Shown here in pieces: positions 45,510-56,999 of a stretch of 64,000 nt of DNA (its first letter is position 1; each line of letters opens with the position of its first letter). Under the pieces are notes generated by a model. That model was not told where the DNA came from. It made no database searches and worked only from the letters and a program-made list of their open reading frames with translations. The translations under genes were made by a program, and so were the position numbers. Source of the stretch: Thozetella sp. PMI_491 (taxonomy: Eukaryota > Ascomycota > Sordariomycetes > Chaetosphaeriales > Chaetosphaeriaceae); NCBI GenBank assembly GCA_021432635.1, contig MU270015.1:1039762-1103761 (forward strand). The letters run 5' to 3'.

Positions 45510-48500
45510 ATGGCTTCTACTGCACCTTTACACGAGAAGTTCGAGCCATTCTCGATCCTTACCCCAAATGCCATGCTTGGATATGGTTATAATGTTGATC
45601 ATTTCTGGTATGGCGTGCGCAAGTACCACCCGGCCGCTATCATCCTCGACAGTGGCTCAACGGACGGGGGCCCATACAAGCTTGGCATGGGCAAGATGAC
45701 TTGCGGCCGAGGGTCTTACATTCGCGACTTGGAGCCCATTCTCGGCGCCTGTTATCACCACAAGATCAAGGTCTTGATCGGCTCGGTTGGCGGCGATGGC
45801 AGCAACCGGCACGTTCGAGAGATGCTAGCCATCGTTGCTGAAATATCTAATCGCAAAGGCTACTCGTTCAAGATCGCGACCATTGACGCCGGCATGGAAC
45901 GAAGCTTTATTAAGTCGCGGATAGCGGTCGGACGGGTTTCACCTTGTGGCCCGCTCGAATCTTTGGCGCCAGAGACCGTGGACACGGCAGTAGATATCGT
46001 GGCACAGATGGGCGCAGAGCCGTAAGTAACCGTGCCATTTGGTAACCTATTGGAGAAGTCATTTATTAACAATTGTTGATAGATATCTGGAGGCCCTGAA
46101 GAACGATCCCGATATCATCCTCGGTGGCCGGTCATACGACCCAGCGCCGTTCGCCGCCTTCTGCATCTCGCGAGGATGCCTGCCCAGTATTGCTTGGCAC
46201 ATGGGAAAGATCTTGGAATGCGGAGGCATCTGTGCAGTCCCTAAAGGACGAGAGATCGTTGCTACAATGCAGCGCGATTCTTTCGATCTCACTCCCCTTT
46301 CCCCTGCCGAGAGATGCACTCCCCTCTCGGTGGCAGCGCACACCCTGTACGAAAAAACTCGCCCTGACCGACTCCCTGGCCCCGGCGGCGTTTTAGACCT
46401 ACACAATGCCCAATATGAGCAAGTCACTCCCAAGACCTGCCGCGTATCGGGCGCTCACTTCATCGAGAGACCTTATCAGGTTAAACTCGAAGGAGTTACT
46501 AAGCTTGGCTACCGGACTATATTCGTCGGTGGCATACGGGATCCAATCCTAATCAGCCAGATTGACGACTTCCTGGAGCGTGTTCGTGTGTATACGCAGA
46601 GACTGTTTCCGGAGTTAGACAAGTCTGAACAATGCCGGCTGATCTATCATGTCTATGGCAAGAATGGGATTATGGGTCCTCTCGAGCCAGAGGCGTCCAA
46701 GCTCTCGCACGAAATCGCCGTGCTGGGCGAAGTCGTTGCCCCAACTGCCGAACTGTCGCATACCATCGCGAACAACGCGCGTGCGTCTATTTTGCACTTC
46801 CCATACCCAGGCCAGATGGCGACGACCGGTAATCTGGCAAGCCCGCTATCGCCCCACGAGCAATATGCAGGCGCTGTCTTCAAGTTCAGCCTCTATCACT
46901 TGGTTGATCTCGATAGTGGCGAGGAGCTTTCCCTGTTCCCTATTACTATTCACTCACTGACTGCCGAGAATATATGCGCCCCTGACCTCCAGACGCTCTC
47001 AGATTTTGAGTTCGAGGAACTGGAAAACGGTCAACTTGCACCTCTGAGTAAGCTGGGTTTCCCGTAGGAAGAGGCAAAAACTAACCTCCTAGTAGCAAAG
47101 AAGACGGTGCCATCTGGTGCTGTGAAGCTAGAAAAACTAGCCCGAATCGTTCGGTCCAAAAATTCTGGTCCCTTCGAGCTGACACTCGACGTCATGTTCG
47201 ACGACCGAGAGGTCTATCAACGCGCCAAAGCCGCCGACTTGTTGACGAATGATACCATTAAGAAACTTTACGGAATCGAAGATAGCGATATTCTGACAAA
47301 CATGTATTTCGACCCGGCTCTTGCCTGGAAATGTACTATCAAGCGCCCTTGGGCTCAAGGAAGCGTCGGCGAGCGAGACACGCTCGGCACACAGCAACAC
47401 GCGCCCTTGCTAGGTATCACGTTTCCAGCTAGCAACTACAAAGCGGTTTCAGCCGATAATCCGCACGAGCCAGCCGTAAAGACAGTTAATGGCAGCATGA
47501 GCCAGACGCTATCTACTCGGAATGGGCCTTCAAGAGATCGACAAAGCTACGACCCCACTGACCTGGTTCGCGACATTTGGGCGGATCTTGAGCTTCCGAG
47601 TGACGCTGTAGCCTCCCTCGACCTCCCGGCGCAAGACTGCCCTCTTCTGCCCTCTTCCTACAAAATGGGCATCTTTGCGCAGGGCGTCATTGCGCTTTCT
47701 GCCCTGGCAGCCGCGACGGTTCGTGCCAGTCGCAATTCTACCACCGTTCCCCGCGTTTGCGTACCACCAAAGCATGCTGTCATTGAGTTCAAGTCGGAGC
47801 GCCTCTATAAAATTGATGGGAAGCCTCCCGCCAACCCCTGGGGTTCTATTGGTGGGCTTCACAAGACATCTGACGGCTACGTCCGTGTTCATGACTCATT
47901 TCCAAACCATGCCAATGGGACGCTCGAACTGCTTGGCTTGCCTCAGAACGCAAGGCGGGAGCAGGTGACAGAGAAGATTGCCGCCTGGGCCAGCATCGAC
48001 CTGGAGACAACTGGGACCGCCGAGGGAGCCCTAGCCATCTATGCGCTGAGATCGTACGCTCAGTGGGATCAGCTTCCGCAGTCAAGGGCGATTAGTGACT
48101 CACCCATCGCGATAAGGCAGATCTCTCCTGATGGCCCGAAGGGCTTCCCGGTGAGGATGGGTCCCGGCGCTGATAAGTGTCTACGCGGGTTGCGCGTCGT
48201 GGAAATGAGCCGTGTCATCGCCGCGCCGCTCGCTGGAAAGACGCTCGCCGCCCACGGTGCGGACGTGCTGTGGGTCACCTCGCCAAACTTGCCCGATATT
48301 CCCGGGATAGATAGGGAATTCGGGCGAGGGAAGAGGACCGTCAGTTTGGACATTAATAATTCAGAGGACAAGCAGCGTCTACTGGATTTGCTTGCTGATT
48401 GCGATGTGTTCATCCAGGGGTTTCGACCTGGCAGCCTCGCTGCGTATGGCCTCTCGGCAGAGGAGCTTACACTTCGGAATCCGAGCATCATCTGCGCCAA

Positions 48501-48972
48501 CATGTCAGCCTTCGGCCCGAATGGGCCCTGGGCGAAACGGCGTGGCTTCGATTCCCTAGTACAGACCTGCTCAGGTATGAACGTATCGGAAGCAGAACAT
48601 CGCGACCAGGGCGAGGCTGCTCGGCCGACATGTTGCCAGGCGCTCGACCACGCCGGCGGATACTTGCTGGCAACGGGAATCATGGCAGCCGTACACAAAC
48701 GCGCGGCCTACGGTGGTGCGTGGAGCGTTGACGCCTCATTGGCAGGGGCGATGAAATACCTGCGAAGCCTTGGACAGTATCCGGGCGTGACTGGGTTTGA
48801 CTGCCAGGATTATGAGCGTCCTGAGGACGTTCCTGCGGAGTACCTAGAAACCAGGGACACGGGATTCGGGCGCATGACCTCGGTGCGGCATGGGGCAACG
48901 ATAGAAGGGTGTGAGGTTGGGTGGGAAATTATGCCAAAGCCCTTAGGGTCCGATACCCCGGAGTGGCTGTGA
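45510..48972 (+). CDS. AtuA-like/DUF4387/CoA-transferase family III fusion protein
   Basis: Three exons (45510-46021, 46083-47047, 47096-48972) give one 1117-residue frame. Residues 1 to about 450 are an AtuA-like (DUF1446) domain: ILDSGSTDGGPYKLGMGKM, LIGSVGGDGSN and DIILGGRSYDPAPFAAF. Residues about 495-605 are DUF4387 (KLEKLARIVRSKNSGPFELT, then YFDPALAWKCTIKRPWAQGS). From about 640 to the end is a CaiB/BaiF-type CoA-transferase: GLRVVEMSRVIAAPLAGKTL, FGRGKRTVSLDINN, FIQGFRPGSLAAYG and the probable catalytic Asp in QALDHAGGYLLATG. AtuA homologues serve acyclic terpene and branched-acid breakdown in bacteria. The second intron (branch CTAAC, acceptor GTAG) joins AtuA to DUF4387. No stop separates DUF4387 from the transferase, though an internal ATG at 47497 could start it separately. 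Confidence 0.82.
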
Positions 48973-49382
48973 ACAGACACCTGCGAGAGGTGTACGAGAA
49001 AGAGTAGTCTGGTGTAGAAACTTGTAGATTTTCTGAAGTTACTCCTTGTACTAGAATACAACCCCGCTCGGTTTCTTTTACGCATTAGTTCTTACTAGCA
49101 TTTGTTGAAACTCATAACTTGTTGAAGGAACTGAAGGCTTCGATAGTGACCCACCTCAAAGACTGCCCCGTGTTCGGACGACACAGTTACGAGCTACCCG
49201 CACTTGACCGGCACCCTAAGGAAGCTTGTGGCTTTAGTCTTGGTTGGGCGCCCCGCGCACAATTTGCGGGGCATTGGATGGCAACAAACCGAGCGGCTCG
49301 AATGCCGAGAGATTCCGGGATAAAAGATTCCGTCAGCCCGACACCTCTCGGGGGATGCCGAGCTACTGGCAAGTTTGATACA
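48973..49382. other. Intergenic region
   Basis: A 410-bp promoter of the cluster regulator. The frame is open from 49119 into the regulator but without a family-like sequence or good ATG until 49383. Confidence 0.5.
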
Positions 49383-51790
49383 ATGATGGAACAGGGAGTC
49401 GACGCAAATCCCAACTCTCCAGCCTCGCCGTCGCTTCAGACACGTGCGGCTAGGAAAGCACGGCGATATGCTTTCGCGTGCGCAAGTTGCAAGGCTCGCA
49501 AGATAAAATGCAGTGGCGACCAGCCGATCTGTCGAGGCTGTCGCCGTAATGGCGAAGATTGTGTCTGGCCGGCTCAGCTGTCGGCAGAATCTCGACTCCG
49601 AGACGCCAATGCCCAGATTCGACAACTCAGAGCATCGCTCCGGGCTGCCAGAGACAATCCTTCAGGTCTGGATCCGCTCGCTGCAGCTGCTACAGGGGAG
49701 GAGGATGCAATATCGGTTCAGACGATCTCACCGTCTTACCCTCGTCCTCCCGACGCCGTGTTGACGCCATCTGAAGAAACGGCGGTAGCTACAAATCCAT
49801 CACCGGCTGCAGATGGCACATATCCCGCCTCGGCAACCTCCCTCTGGTTTCAGGTCGGAATTGGGGAGGATGGTGCAGTGAGATACAACGGGCCGACCAG
49901 CCGGTTTTACGCCGGGCCGCTGGATGGCGACCGCGAAGAAGACAGTCCCGATAACCATCCGACCTCAGAAGCGACGTCAAGGCCGAGGGCGTCAGAATTG
50001 CAGGCGCTCCGCTCCCAGTATGATCTCCTAGATGCCGTATGGTCACCCTTGATCACGACCAAGGCGAACATGAGCAGCACAGGTGTCCCCACGCATATTG
50101 GCATGGCTCTTCTGGATATCTACTGGACTTGGCTGCAGCCACTGCACAATTGTGTATACCGTCCGTGCTTCATCATGGACATGGCTCTGGGCGGGCCCTA
50201 CTACTCTGACTTTCTACTGATGTGCATATTTGGTCTGGCGGCGCGCCACCTGCCTGAGCAGGAACAGACCAGCTTCGCTGGCGTGGGAAACGGCGAGAAG
50301 TTCATTGCCCGCGCCAAGGAATTGCTGTTGGAAGAGCTAGCTGCCCCGAAACCCCGCATCCCTACGATACAGGGTCTGATAATTCTGGGGGGTCGACAAT
50401 GTGCAGTCGGAAAGAGCTCCGAGGGCTGGCTATACACTGGCATGGCGATCCGCATGATGGTAGATATCGGCCTGCATCTCGACATCACGAAGCTGGCTAA
50501 AGTGGAGAGACTGACCCCCGTCGAGGCCGAGTTGCGCAAGCGACTCTTCAATTCCGCGTATATCTGGGACAAAACAATTAGTCTCGCGCTGGGGCGGCCT
50601 CCGTCTTTGACAAGAAGGCCATACGCCTCGGAAGAAATCTGGGATGCATTCGACAACCAGCAGCTGTGGAAGCCGGTGCACGCCGTGGAGATTGGAGAAG
50701 CCTACACGCCAATCCCGTGCCTCAATACGGCGACTTTTAATGCTTTTTGCGATCTGCATGTCATCGCCACGGACATGATGCTGCTTTTCGCGACCACGCC
50801 AGCCATGGGACAGTTCACTAGCCAAATCAACTCCCTAGCTGACAGATGCTCCCAGTGGTATGACCGTCTCCTTCCTTCTCTGAAGATCGGGGATACGGAG
50901 CAGCTCGAACGAAGCCCTCCTCCACACATTATCTCGCTCAAGTATGATCCTGAATCCCCTTTAGTTCCCAGCGCAGGCAAAACTGAACTAATCCGTCCAG
51001 TCTTCTATACCATGTCCTTCACATTCTTCTGGCGAGGCCATATGTCACTGCGCCGGATGCCACGGTCCGATCACAGAGCATGAAGAACTGTATCTTGCAT
51101 TCCAAGAGAATATACGCAATCCACGACCTCTACACCCGAACCTTTCCTCATCGGCTAATGACCTACCAGGTCAGCTACTGTATCTACACCGCCGCTACCG
51201 TCGAGGCCCAGGCAATGAAGTTCGCTCCGGATTCCGATATAAGAAGCCAGGCGGCCTTTCGATTAGCAGCTGCTGTGAAAGTTCTCCAGGCGGAAGCAGC
51301 CCATACACCCGGAAGCGGGCGAAGTTTAAACACAATTCGGCATCTTCTTAGCGCCGGTGGGCTGGACAACCATACGGCGCCTGCCTCGAGTCCCCTCCGG
51401 CCTGGTCTTCAGAATTCGAGAGTGGGGACCGCAGTTGCTGAAGGTTCAAGAACCCTCGGTGAGGCAGTACCCGAGCGGAATACAACCCGAGAGGGCGGCC
51501 GACGTGCCATGCTTTCCAGTGAGAACGATGCCGAACATAGCCTTGGCAGTCCAGCCGCGCAGCCATGGTTGTACAGCCCCCGCCCTACGGATACAGATAT
51601 GCAAACCCGTGCATATGCATCGGGATCATATTGGGACGATGTTCTCCATCAAGGCGGCATAGACACCGGGGCCGGCTTTCATCCGGATACCTTCCCATGG
51701 GCTGGCGACGCTAGTGTCTGGATGACAGGCCCTTCTGCATTCTACAATGGCGGGGTAGTACCTCCGGGATGGGACCTAATGCCGGGCTAG
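49383..51790 (+). CDS. Zn2Cys6 transcription factor of the catabolic cluster
   Basis: Two exons (49383-50941, 51001-51790) encode 782 residues, typical of the XlnR-like family of fungal regulators. The zinc cluster is complete: Cys33-x2-Cys36-x6-Cys43-x6-Cys50-x2-Cys53-x6-Cys60. A predicted coiled linker follows (SRLRDANAQIRQLRASL). The Fungal_trans domain has HIGMALLDIYWTWLQPLHN, YSDFLLMCIFGLAARHL and GMAIRMMVDIGLHLD. The intron was placed so that the domain continues as NLLYHVLHILLARPY and then VSYCIYTAATVEAQAM. The C-terminal 130 residues are low-complexity and probably carry an activation region. It lies between the fusion gene and the lactonase, so it is the likely reader of the CGG-N8-CCG sites. 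Confidence 0.88.
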
Positions 51791-52020
51791 ATGTAATATT
51801 GCCTATTTGAGGCATCTCGGCCACCAAGAGTATGCACGTCAACCCCCGAGAAGGACCTCAGCAGGAAGATGCATTCGGGTAATGACCTCGGCCTGGACAG
51901 AACTGATACCCCTTCGCCACATACAAATAAATGTAGCCGAGTCGATGCTGCCATTTGAATGAAAACTACCCACTTTGGACACTTTTACCTGCAACCAAAG
52001 CTGGACAGGATTTATCTGCA

Positions 52021-53365
52021 ATGAAAACTTCCGTATCTTCCTGGAGCAGGTGGAGCTATATCATCAGCTCCATTGTGCGTCTGGTACCTTCTGCTGAGGC
52101 TGCCCCAGCCAGCACGCAAAGCTTAGGCGCGACTCCGGGTCTTCTTGTCGGCCCTTCCATCGTGGAGGTGTCACCACGCCTCCGAAACATCTTTCCGGCA
52201 ATCAACTTCAATCGAAACGTGACTGTTCCATGGTGGGAGACAGAAGTGCTCGACGGGCAACCTTCACATGACGCTTCTCTGCTATCCTCCCTGCTTCGAA
52301 ATGCATCAATCATCGTGTTAGACGAGGATATGTACGAGGTTAGTAAGATGACACGCAGAGATGAGGCCGGCGTGCTGACCAACTTTCATCTAGCTTCTAG
52401 GTGTATCTTCTTATTCCAAAGAAAAGCATGTCGAAGAGATCTTCCAGTTTCCGCCAGCACCAAGCTTCGCATCTCGCTTGGTACATGATGCCACGGTCTA
52501 TTCGCCGGAGTGCAATTGCATTTTCTTTGCCGAGTTGCACCCTCCGATGAATGGCTTCTCGACAGACGCAATGCCGTGGGTCTGGAGGGTAAACCTCAAT
52601 GCCACCAGTCCCGTCACCGAGAAGGTCTACCCTATGCCGCAGCTGACCGTTGCCAACGGCGCCTACTACCACAACGGAAGCGTGTACTGAGCACAAGAGG
52701 GAAACTACAGCAACCCTGGTGGCATAGTCCGCATGGACCCCCATACTCTCCAGACAGAGATGGTCCTAAACAATTTTTTCGGGCATCGATTCAACTCACC
52801 GAACGACGTGGTGATCACAAGGGGTGGCGTGGCGTACTTCACCGATGGGTACTATGGCTATGACAATTTCAACGATACCCTGAAGCCGGAACTTCCCAAC
52901 GGTGTCTACCGCTGGGACATGGCGACGGCTGATCTACGCATGGCTGCAGGCGCCGCAAGTGGCATCTTCACTAACCCCAATGGCGTTGCCCTCGATATGG
53001 GCGAGAACAACCTCTACGTAACTAATCGGGGCAACACCTCGGACAACCCAGCAGGCGGGCGAACGATCTACCAGTTTCACCTCCATGGCACAGGTATTCC
53101 CGTTACTGGAGGAGAGGTGTTTTCCTTCAGCGATTCAGGTTTCCCTGATGGTGTCAAGGTAGATGCAGCGGGCAGGGTTTATGCGGGCGTGACAGGCGGT
53201 GTCCAGGTCTACGACGCAGCAGGCAAGCAACTCGGCTTAATCAAGGTTCGTGATGGGGATGTTGCGGTCAACATGCAGTGGGTTGATGACTGGCTCTATA
53301 TTGCAGCAAGAGATAGCCTCTACCGAGTGAGACTAGCTTGTAGAGGCGTGCAGGAATATCATTAA
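52021..53365 (+). pseudogene. SMP-30/gluconolactonase-like lactonase with in-frame TGA
   Basis: Two exons (52021-52338, 52394-53365) with 429 sense codons apart from one TGA at 52688-52690. The N-terminus has a probable signal peptide (IISSIVRLVPSAEAAPA). The beta-propeller and metal-binding pattern of SMP-30/lactonase proteins is clear: FASRLVHDATVYSPE, RFNSPNDVVITRGG with the metal-binding Asn, FTNPNGVALD and SGFPDGVKVD with the metal-binding Asp. The TGA falls where relatives have Trp in a VYWAQEGNY-like strand, and the frame is perfect on both sides. This suggests a recent TGG to TGA change, a sequencing error, or readthrough. No intron of legal size removes it. If translated only to the stop, the product lacks most of the propeller. 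Confidence 0.75.
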
Positions 53366-53560
53366 TGCCAGCTGGGTTTGTGATACAGCGTCGGTGTCAT
53401 GGTGGGTACGGTACCTAGGCCAGCAGTGGCCCGCCCTGTCGTTATTGTACAAGCTCTAGGTTTACACTTATACGCTCTGTATTTATTCTCGGACCTGTTT
53501 TACTTGCCGCTAGCGCCGCTCTATACAGTTATATACGTCTATGGGTACTTTCCATTGTGC

Positions 53561-54682
53561 TCAGAGCGGAGAAATAAGTTCACCCGTGACATCGTCTTCT
53601 AGGCCCATTGATGGTACTCGTTTTAGCCAGTATCCAAGATCTTTTGGCATGGCTTCATTAGGCAGGTTAGCAGAGCGCCAGTATCGCTCCCAGGTCAAGT
53701 GTTCCATGAACGGGCCCGATTCAACCCGGGAGGCTGTGAGTATCTGGTCGGTCATTAGGCTATCGAAGGTTTGCCTCTCCATCACGAATTGACACTCCTC
53801 GAGCTGACCTCGAAAAGCCCGCATCAGCTTATCCACCGGTTCTAAGAACCGAGCCACGGTATCTGGATCCTCCCATCGTGGCGACGTCACAGTTCCGTCA
53901 AGAGAATGATCCTGCCAGAGAGCACCGCGCCACCGGCCGGGGACAACCAAGTCCAGCCTCTTCAATCCTGGAAAGGAATCGGGGATCGCGCTGACTAGAG
54001 CCCTATAAGCGGGCCATCCTGGTTGTAGGCGCAAGTGGGCGCGGGCGTGATCCATGATGCTGCCTTCCTGCACCGTCAAGGAGAGATGCATGATCATGTT
54101 TGTGTGCGCGTGCGTGATGATCCTCGGCGCATGCAGGACTATGACCCCGGATGATGTATAAAAGCGGTTGGTAGTGAATAAGACTTCAGAACCTTCGACG
54201 TACGCCTGTTGACATGAAAGCAGCCACCCCCAAGCTCCGACTCGGCAGTCGAGTGGGTTTCCAGTACAAACAGTTGGGTAGTCGCCTGTGCCACAGTGGT
54301 CCCAGCTTGTGTCGGCGCGCGGATCACGATGGCAAACCGAGACACCCCAGGTCCAGGTCCGCTCTGCTCGCAAATCTAGAGTATCGATGGAGTGGGGAGC
54401 TTGGATGTCGACGCGGCTATATGCAAGATCCAAGTGTATCTCGCGAGCGCCGAAGGCGAGGAGGTAGATCTGTCTGCGAAGCTCGGCGGGGAGTCCAAAA
54501 AAGGCCGCTGGTTTCTTTGCGCGTTGCTTTTTGAAATGGATGAAGCGAGAAGGCCGCTCCTTGGGTCGGCGCAAAGGTGGGAGCGCAAAGAGTAGATCGA
54601 GCGGATGTGCGGCGGCCTCCTCCTGCGGGGCGACTTCGTCCCTCTTGTTTGCATTGCCAACAAAACGGAGCAGACTCTGCAT
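53561..54682 (-). CDS. DUF7730-like fungal protein
   Basis: An intronless gene of 373 residues, starting at the ATG before QSLLRFV. The conserved opening FFGLPAELRRQIYLLAFG followed by REIHLDL is the F-box-like start of a very large fungal family annotated as DUF7730, whose role is unknown. Further family-like parts are WGWLLSCQQAYVEGSEVLFTTNRFY and FPGLKRLDLVVPG. There is no signal peptide or membrane segment. The frame continues upstream to a TTG but without a better ATG. It is not obviously linked to the lactonase that ends 200 bp away in convergent orientation. Confidence 0.8.
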   Translation of the reverse strand: MQSLLRFVGNANKRDEVAPQEEAAAHPLDLLFALPPLRRPKERPSRFIHFKKQRAKKPAAFFGLPAELRRQIYLLAFGAREIHLDLAYSRVDIQAPHSIDTLDLRAERTWTWGVSVCHRDPRADTSWDHCGTGDYPTVCTGNPLDCRVGAWGWLLSCQQAYVEGSEVLFTTNRFYTSSGVIVLHAPRIITHAHTNMIMHLSLTVQEGSIMDHARAHLRLQPGWPAYRALVSAIPDSFPGLKRLDLVVPGRWRGALWQDHSLDGTVTSPRWEDPDTVARFLEPVDKLMRAFRGQLEECQFVMERQTFDSLMTDQILTASRVESGPFMEHLTWERYWRSANLPNEAMPKDLGYWLKRVPSMGLEDDVTGELISPL

Positions 54683-55140
54683 GTCTCCTAGTACGATCAA
54701 CCTGAAAGGCCCGTCCTTCGCGTAGCAAATCAAATCTTAAGCCTCGAAGTAACAGAGGCAACATTCGTTGAGAGCTTGGATCAGGTTGGAGACTAGCGGA
54801 GCATATGGATAAGGCACCGTGGCGGATTCAGCTTTATTTGGCGTGCCTCACACGTGACCCTATCGGCTGTTTGATCACCGCATCTGAGCTGTGCCGCCGC
54901 GGAAGGTCTACCATCTTCGCCACCTTCAATTCGGTATCCCGATCAGCATGACGTGGGCAAAACACACCAATTTCACCCTCCCAAACTCGGAAATTGGTGA
55001 GAGCAAGACCCAGTCGCGATGGTGCTTTTATTGCAAATCTCACGTGGGCTTATGGCCACGGCCCGCCCCCTCTCAACCATCTGGCAATCATGCAGGTTTA
55101 TTCCTCACGTTAACATCTAGCCGTTTGAGAATTACTGTGA
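54683..55140. other. Intergenic region with inverted repeat
   Basis: The 458-bp promoter of the DUF7730-like gene. No gene is seen. A perfect 10-bp inverted repeat lies at 54965-54999. Confidence 0.5.
54965..54999. repeat. Perfect 10-bp inverted repeat with 15-bp loop
   Basis: Arms CACCAATTTC (54965-54974) and GAAATTGGTG (54990-54999). It lies upstream of the DUF7730-like start and downstream of the ankyrin gene stop, so it could be a regulatory element or a transcript-end hairpin. Confidence 0.75.
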
Positions 55141-56999
55141 CTATACCTCCTCAATATGACCACTGTGACAAGGTCCGCTGTAAAATCTTTGCCACGTGGG
55201 ATGGTTTAGGATTCTGGGGCTCCGGGAAAACACTGGCCATGGTTGCTCCCCAAGGTTAAAATTTTCGCCGCCGACAGAACTCATCGGGTCACATGGAGTT
55301 GCGCCGAGATTAATGAGTAATTTGATAACTGCGTGCTGCGAAGAGGATAGTGCTTCGAGTAACGGCAAAGTGGGACGTTGAAGAGAATATACGAAGCGAG
55401 TAGGGACCCTCTCCTGGTGTATCTCGTAGAAGGGACCTTCGATAGGAGTCCGTTGCGCAACCAAAAATTCGATTGCTCCTATGTTTCCCAGGCGGCATGC
55501 TGTCAGCATGAGCGACCGAGTGTCCATCCTTACTCTGCCGCAAAGTTGACCGAAGTTGACAATTTCATGGTGTACAAGCTCGTCCCAGAAAGTTCCATTA
55601 AATTCCCCACATCCCATATGTCTTTCAAACACCTCATCCCATTGCTGAGAGGACAAATCTGCCTCCGGAGATCGGAGGAACAACACGACGTCAGCATGCT
55701 TACCTAAAGCTCCATGGTATATCAGCCGCCTCCTAACCTCCGGAGCAGGTTCCCCATGAGATTGGAACAAGGCTTCGAGTAAAGAGACGTGGCCCCTCCA
55801 GGCCGCTATTTCTATTGGAGTCTCGCAGCATGCGGTTGGAGGTGTCTGTTGGCCCCTCCCGCAGTAGCACGACAGGTTAAAGTCGATGCTTCCGACTATC
55901 TCCGTTATCTTTTGTATCGCCTCAATGTTACCGTGGAAGCAGGCGTATCGGATCCCATCGTGTATTACAGCAAAGAGCTGTTGACCATCTGCATGGTCTA
56001 GAAGCAAAGTGGCGATTTCTATGTTGTCAAATCGGAGTGCTGAGTTAATGGCTGCTTCGAAGTCGGTGTTGGAGAAGCAGTATTTGAACTGTGGGTCCAA
56101 GAGAAGCTCAATCATTTCTCGATCTGAGTTTAATGAAGCGGTTTCTAAGGCGCGGTGCTTTGGATCGTTGACGTCGGCATCGCCCTCTAAAATGCAGCGT
56201 ACTAGGGCGTACTTCCTCGTCTTGATAGCTGCGTAAAGGGTAGATCCGAGAAGATCACTGTAAGTGCGGCCGCTAGTTTTCACACTTCTGCCATTCACCA
56301 AGACGTCACCAAGGTTGGCGAATATCTTGGCAACCTGTATATGATGGTCCAAGGATGTATGTGTCATCGCGGTTGAAGTCCGAGGGAAGAGAAGCGGGAA
56401 CCCGCACTGGTTTGTAAACTCAAGAACTGCTTGGCAAAGGACTGTGGCAACCTGCAATCGTTTGTTGACTGCAAGCTCGTGTTCCGGTTCCATCTGCCAT
56501 ACGACATGGCAAATGAAGGATGCCAAGTCGGTATCGAAAGTCCTAGCCTCCAGGTCACAGATAGAGAGGGCGTATTTTGATATAAAAAGTGACATTTCCG
56601 CACGATTCCTCCTTCGACAGTGCGCGGTAGAATAGCAGCTGCACGGACTATGTTCGGCAACTCGGAGGATCTGCTGTCGCGCAATGCTGAGGAGAATCTC
56701 GCGATCGAACAATCCTCATGTCAACTGTATTAGCACCGCCAGAAAGAGACAAGAGTTTCTAGGATGAGCGACGTACGGTTCACAAGCCTTAGCTTTAGAA
56801 CCCACCTAAGGTATATCGTGACGTCTGAGTTTGGAAAGTTCCTCCTAAACCTGAGCATGGTTGGAGCCGCCTCATAGATGGTGGAGTCGAGAATTTGGCG
56901 AATACATTCCAAGGGAAGCTGAAGGAGATGTGGAAAGCAAGAAAGATCTGGCACTGGGTCGGGATGCCCCCTGATAAAATTTGTAGTCACAATGAACAT
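55141..56999 (-). CDS. Ankyrin-repeat protein
   Basis: Two exons (56999-56777, 56714-55141) encode 598 residues. The N-terminus has a fungal F-box-like stretch (LQLPLECIRQILDSTIYE) and then a helical region. Degenerate ankyrin repeats follow from about residue 230: ALETASLNSDREMIELLLD, AAINSALRFDNIEIATLLLD, GIRYACFHGNIEAIQKI, TPIEIAAWRGHVSLLEALF, SLMLTACRLGNIGAIEFLV and SSSQHAVIKLLINLGATP. Ankyrin repeats bind other proteins; the partner is unknown. The first intron joins LRLVNR to LFDREIL in frame. A conserved family of such intracellular ankyrin proteins is common in filamentous fungi. Confidence 0.82.

Noticed and set aside
45230..45592. A 120-codon frame upstream of the AtuA fusion gene
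   Set aside because: It overlaps the operator-like repeats and runs out of frame into the fusion gene; its two Cys pairs look accidental.
48069..48698. A 209-codon minus-strand frame in the CoA-transferase region
   Set aside because: Antisense to the conserved CaiB motifs; Ser/Arg-rich shadow sequence.
49119..49382. N-terminal extension of the catabolic-cluster regulator
   Set aside because: The extra 88 residues begin at a non-ATG codon and show no conserved features; the ATG at 49383 lies just ahead of the zinc cluster.
52682..52710. An intron removing the lactonase TGA
   Set aside because: The only GT-AG pairs nearby are under 30 bp apart and break the frame.
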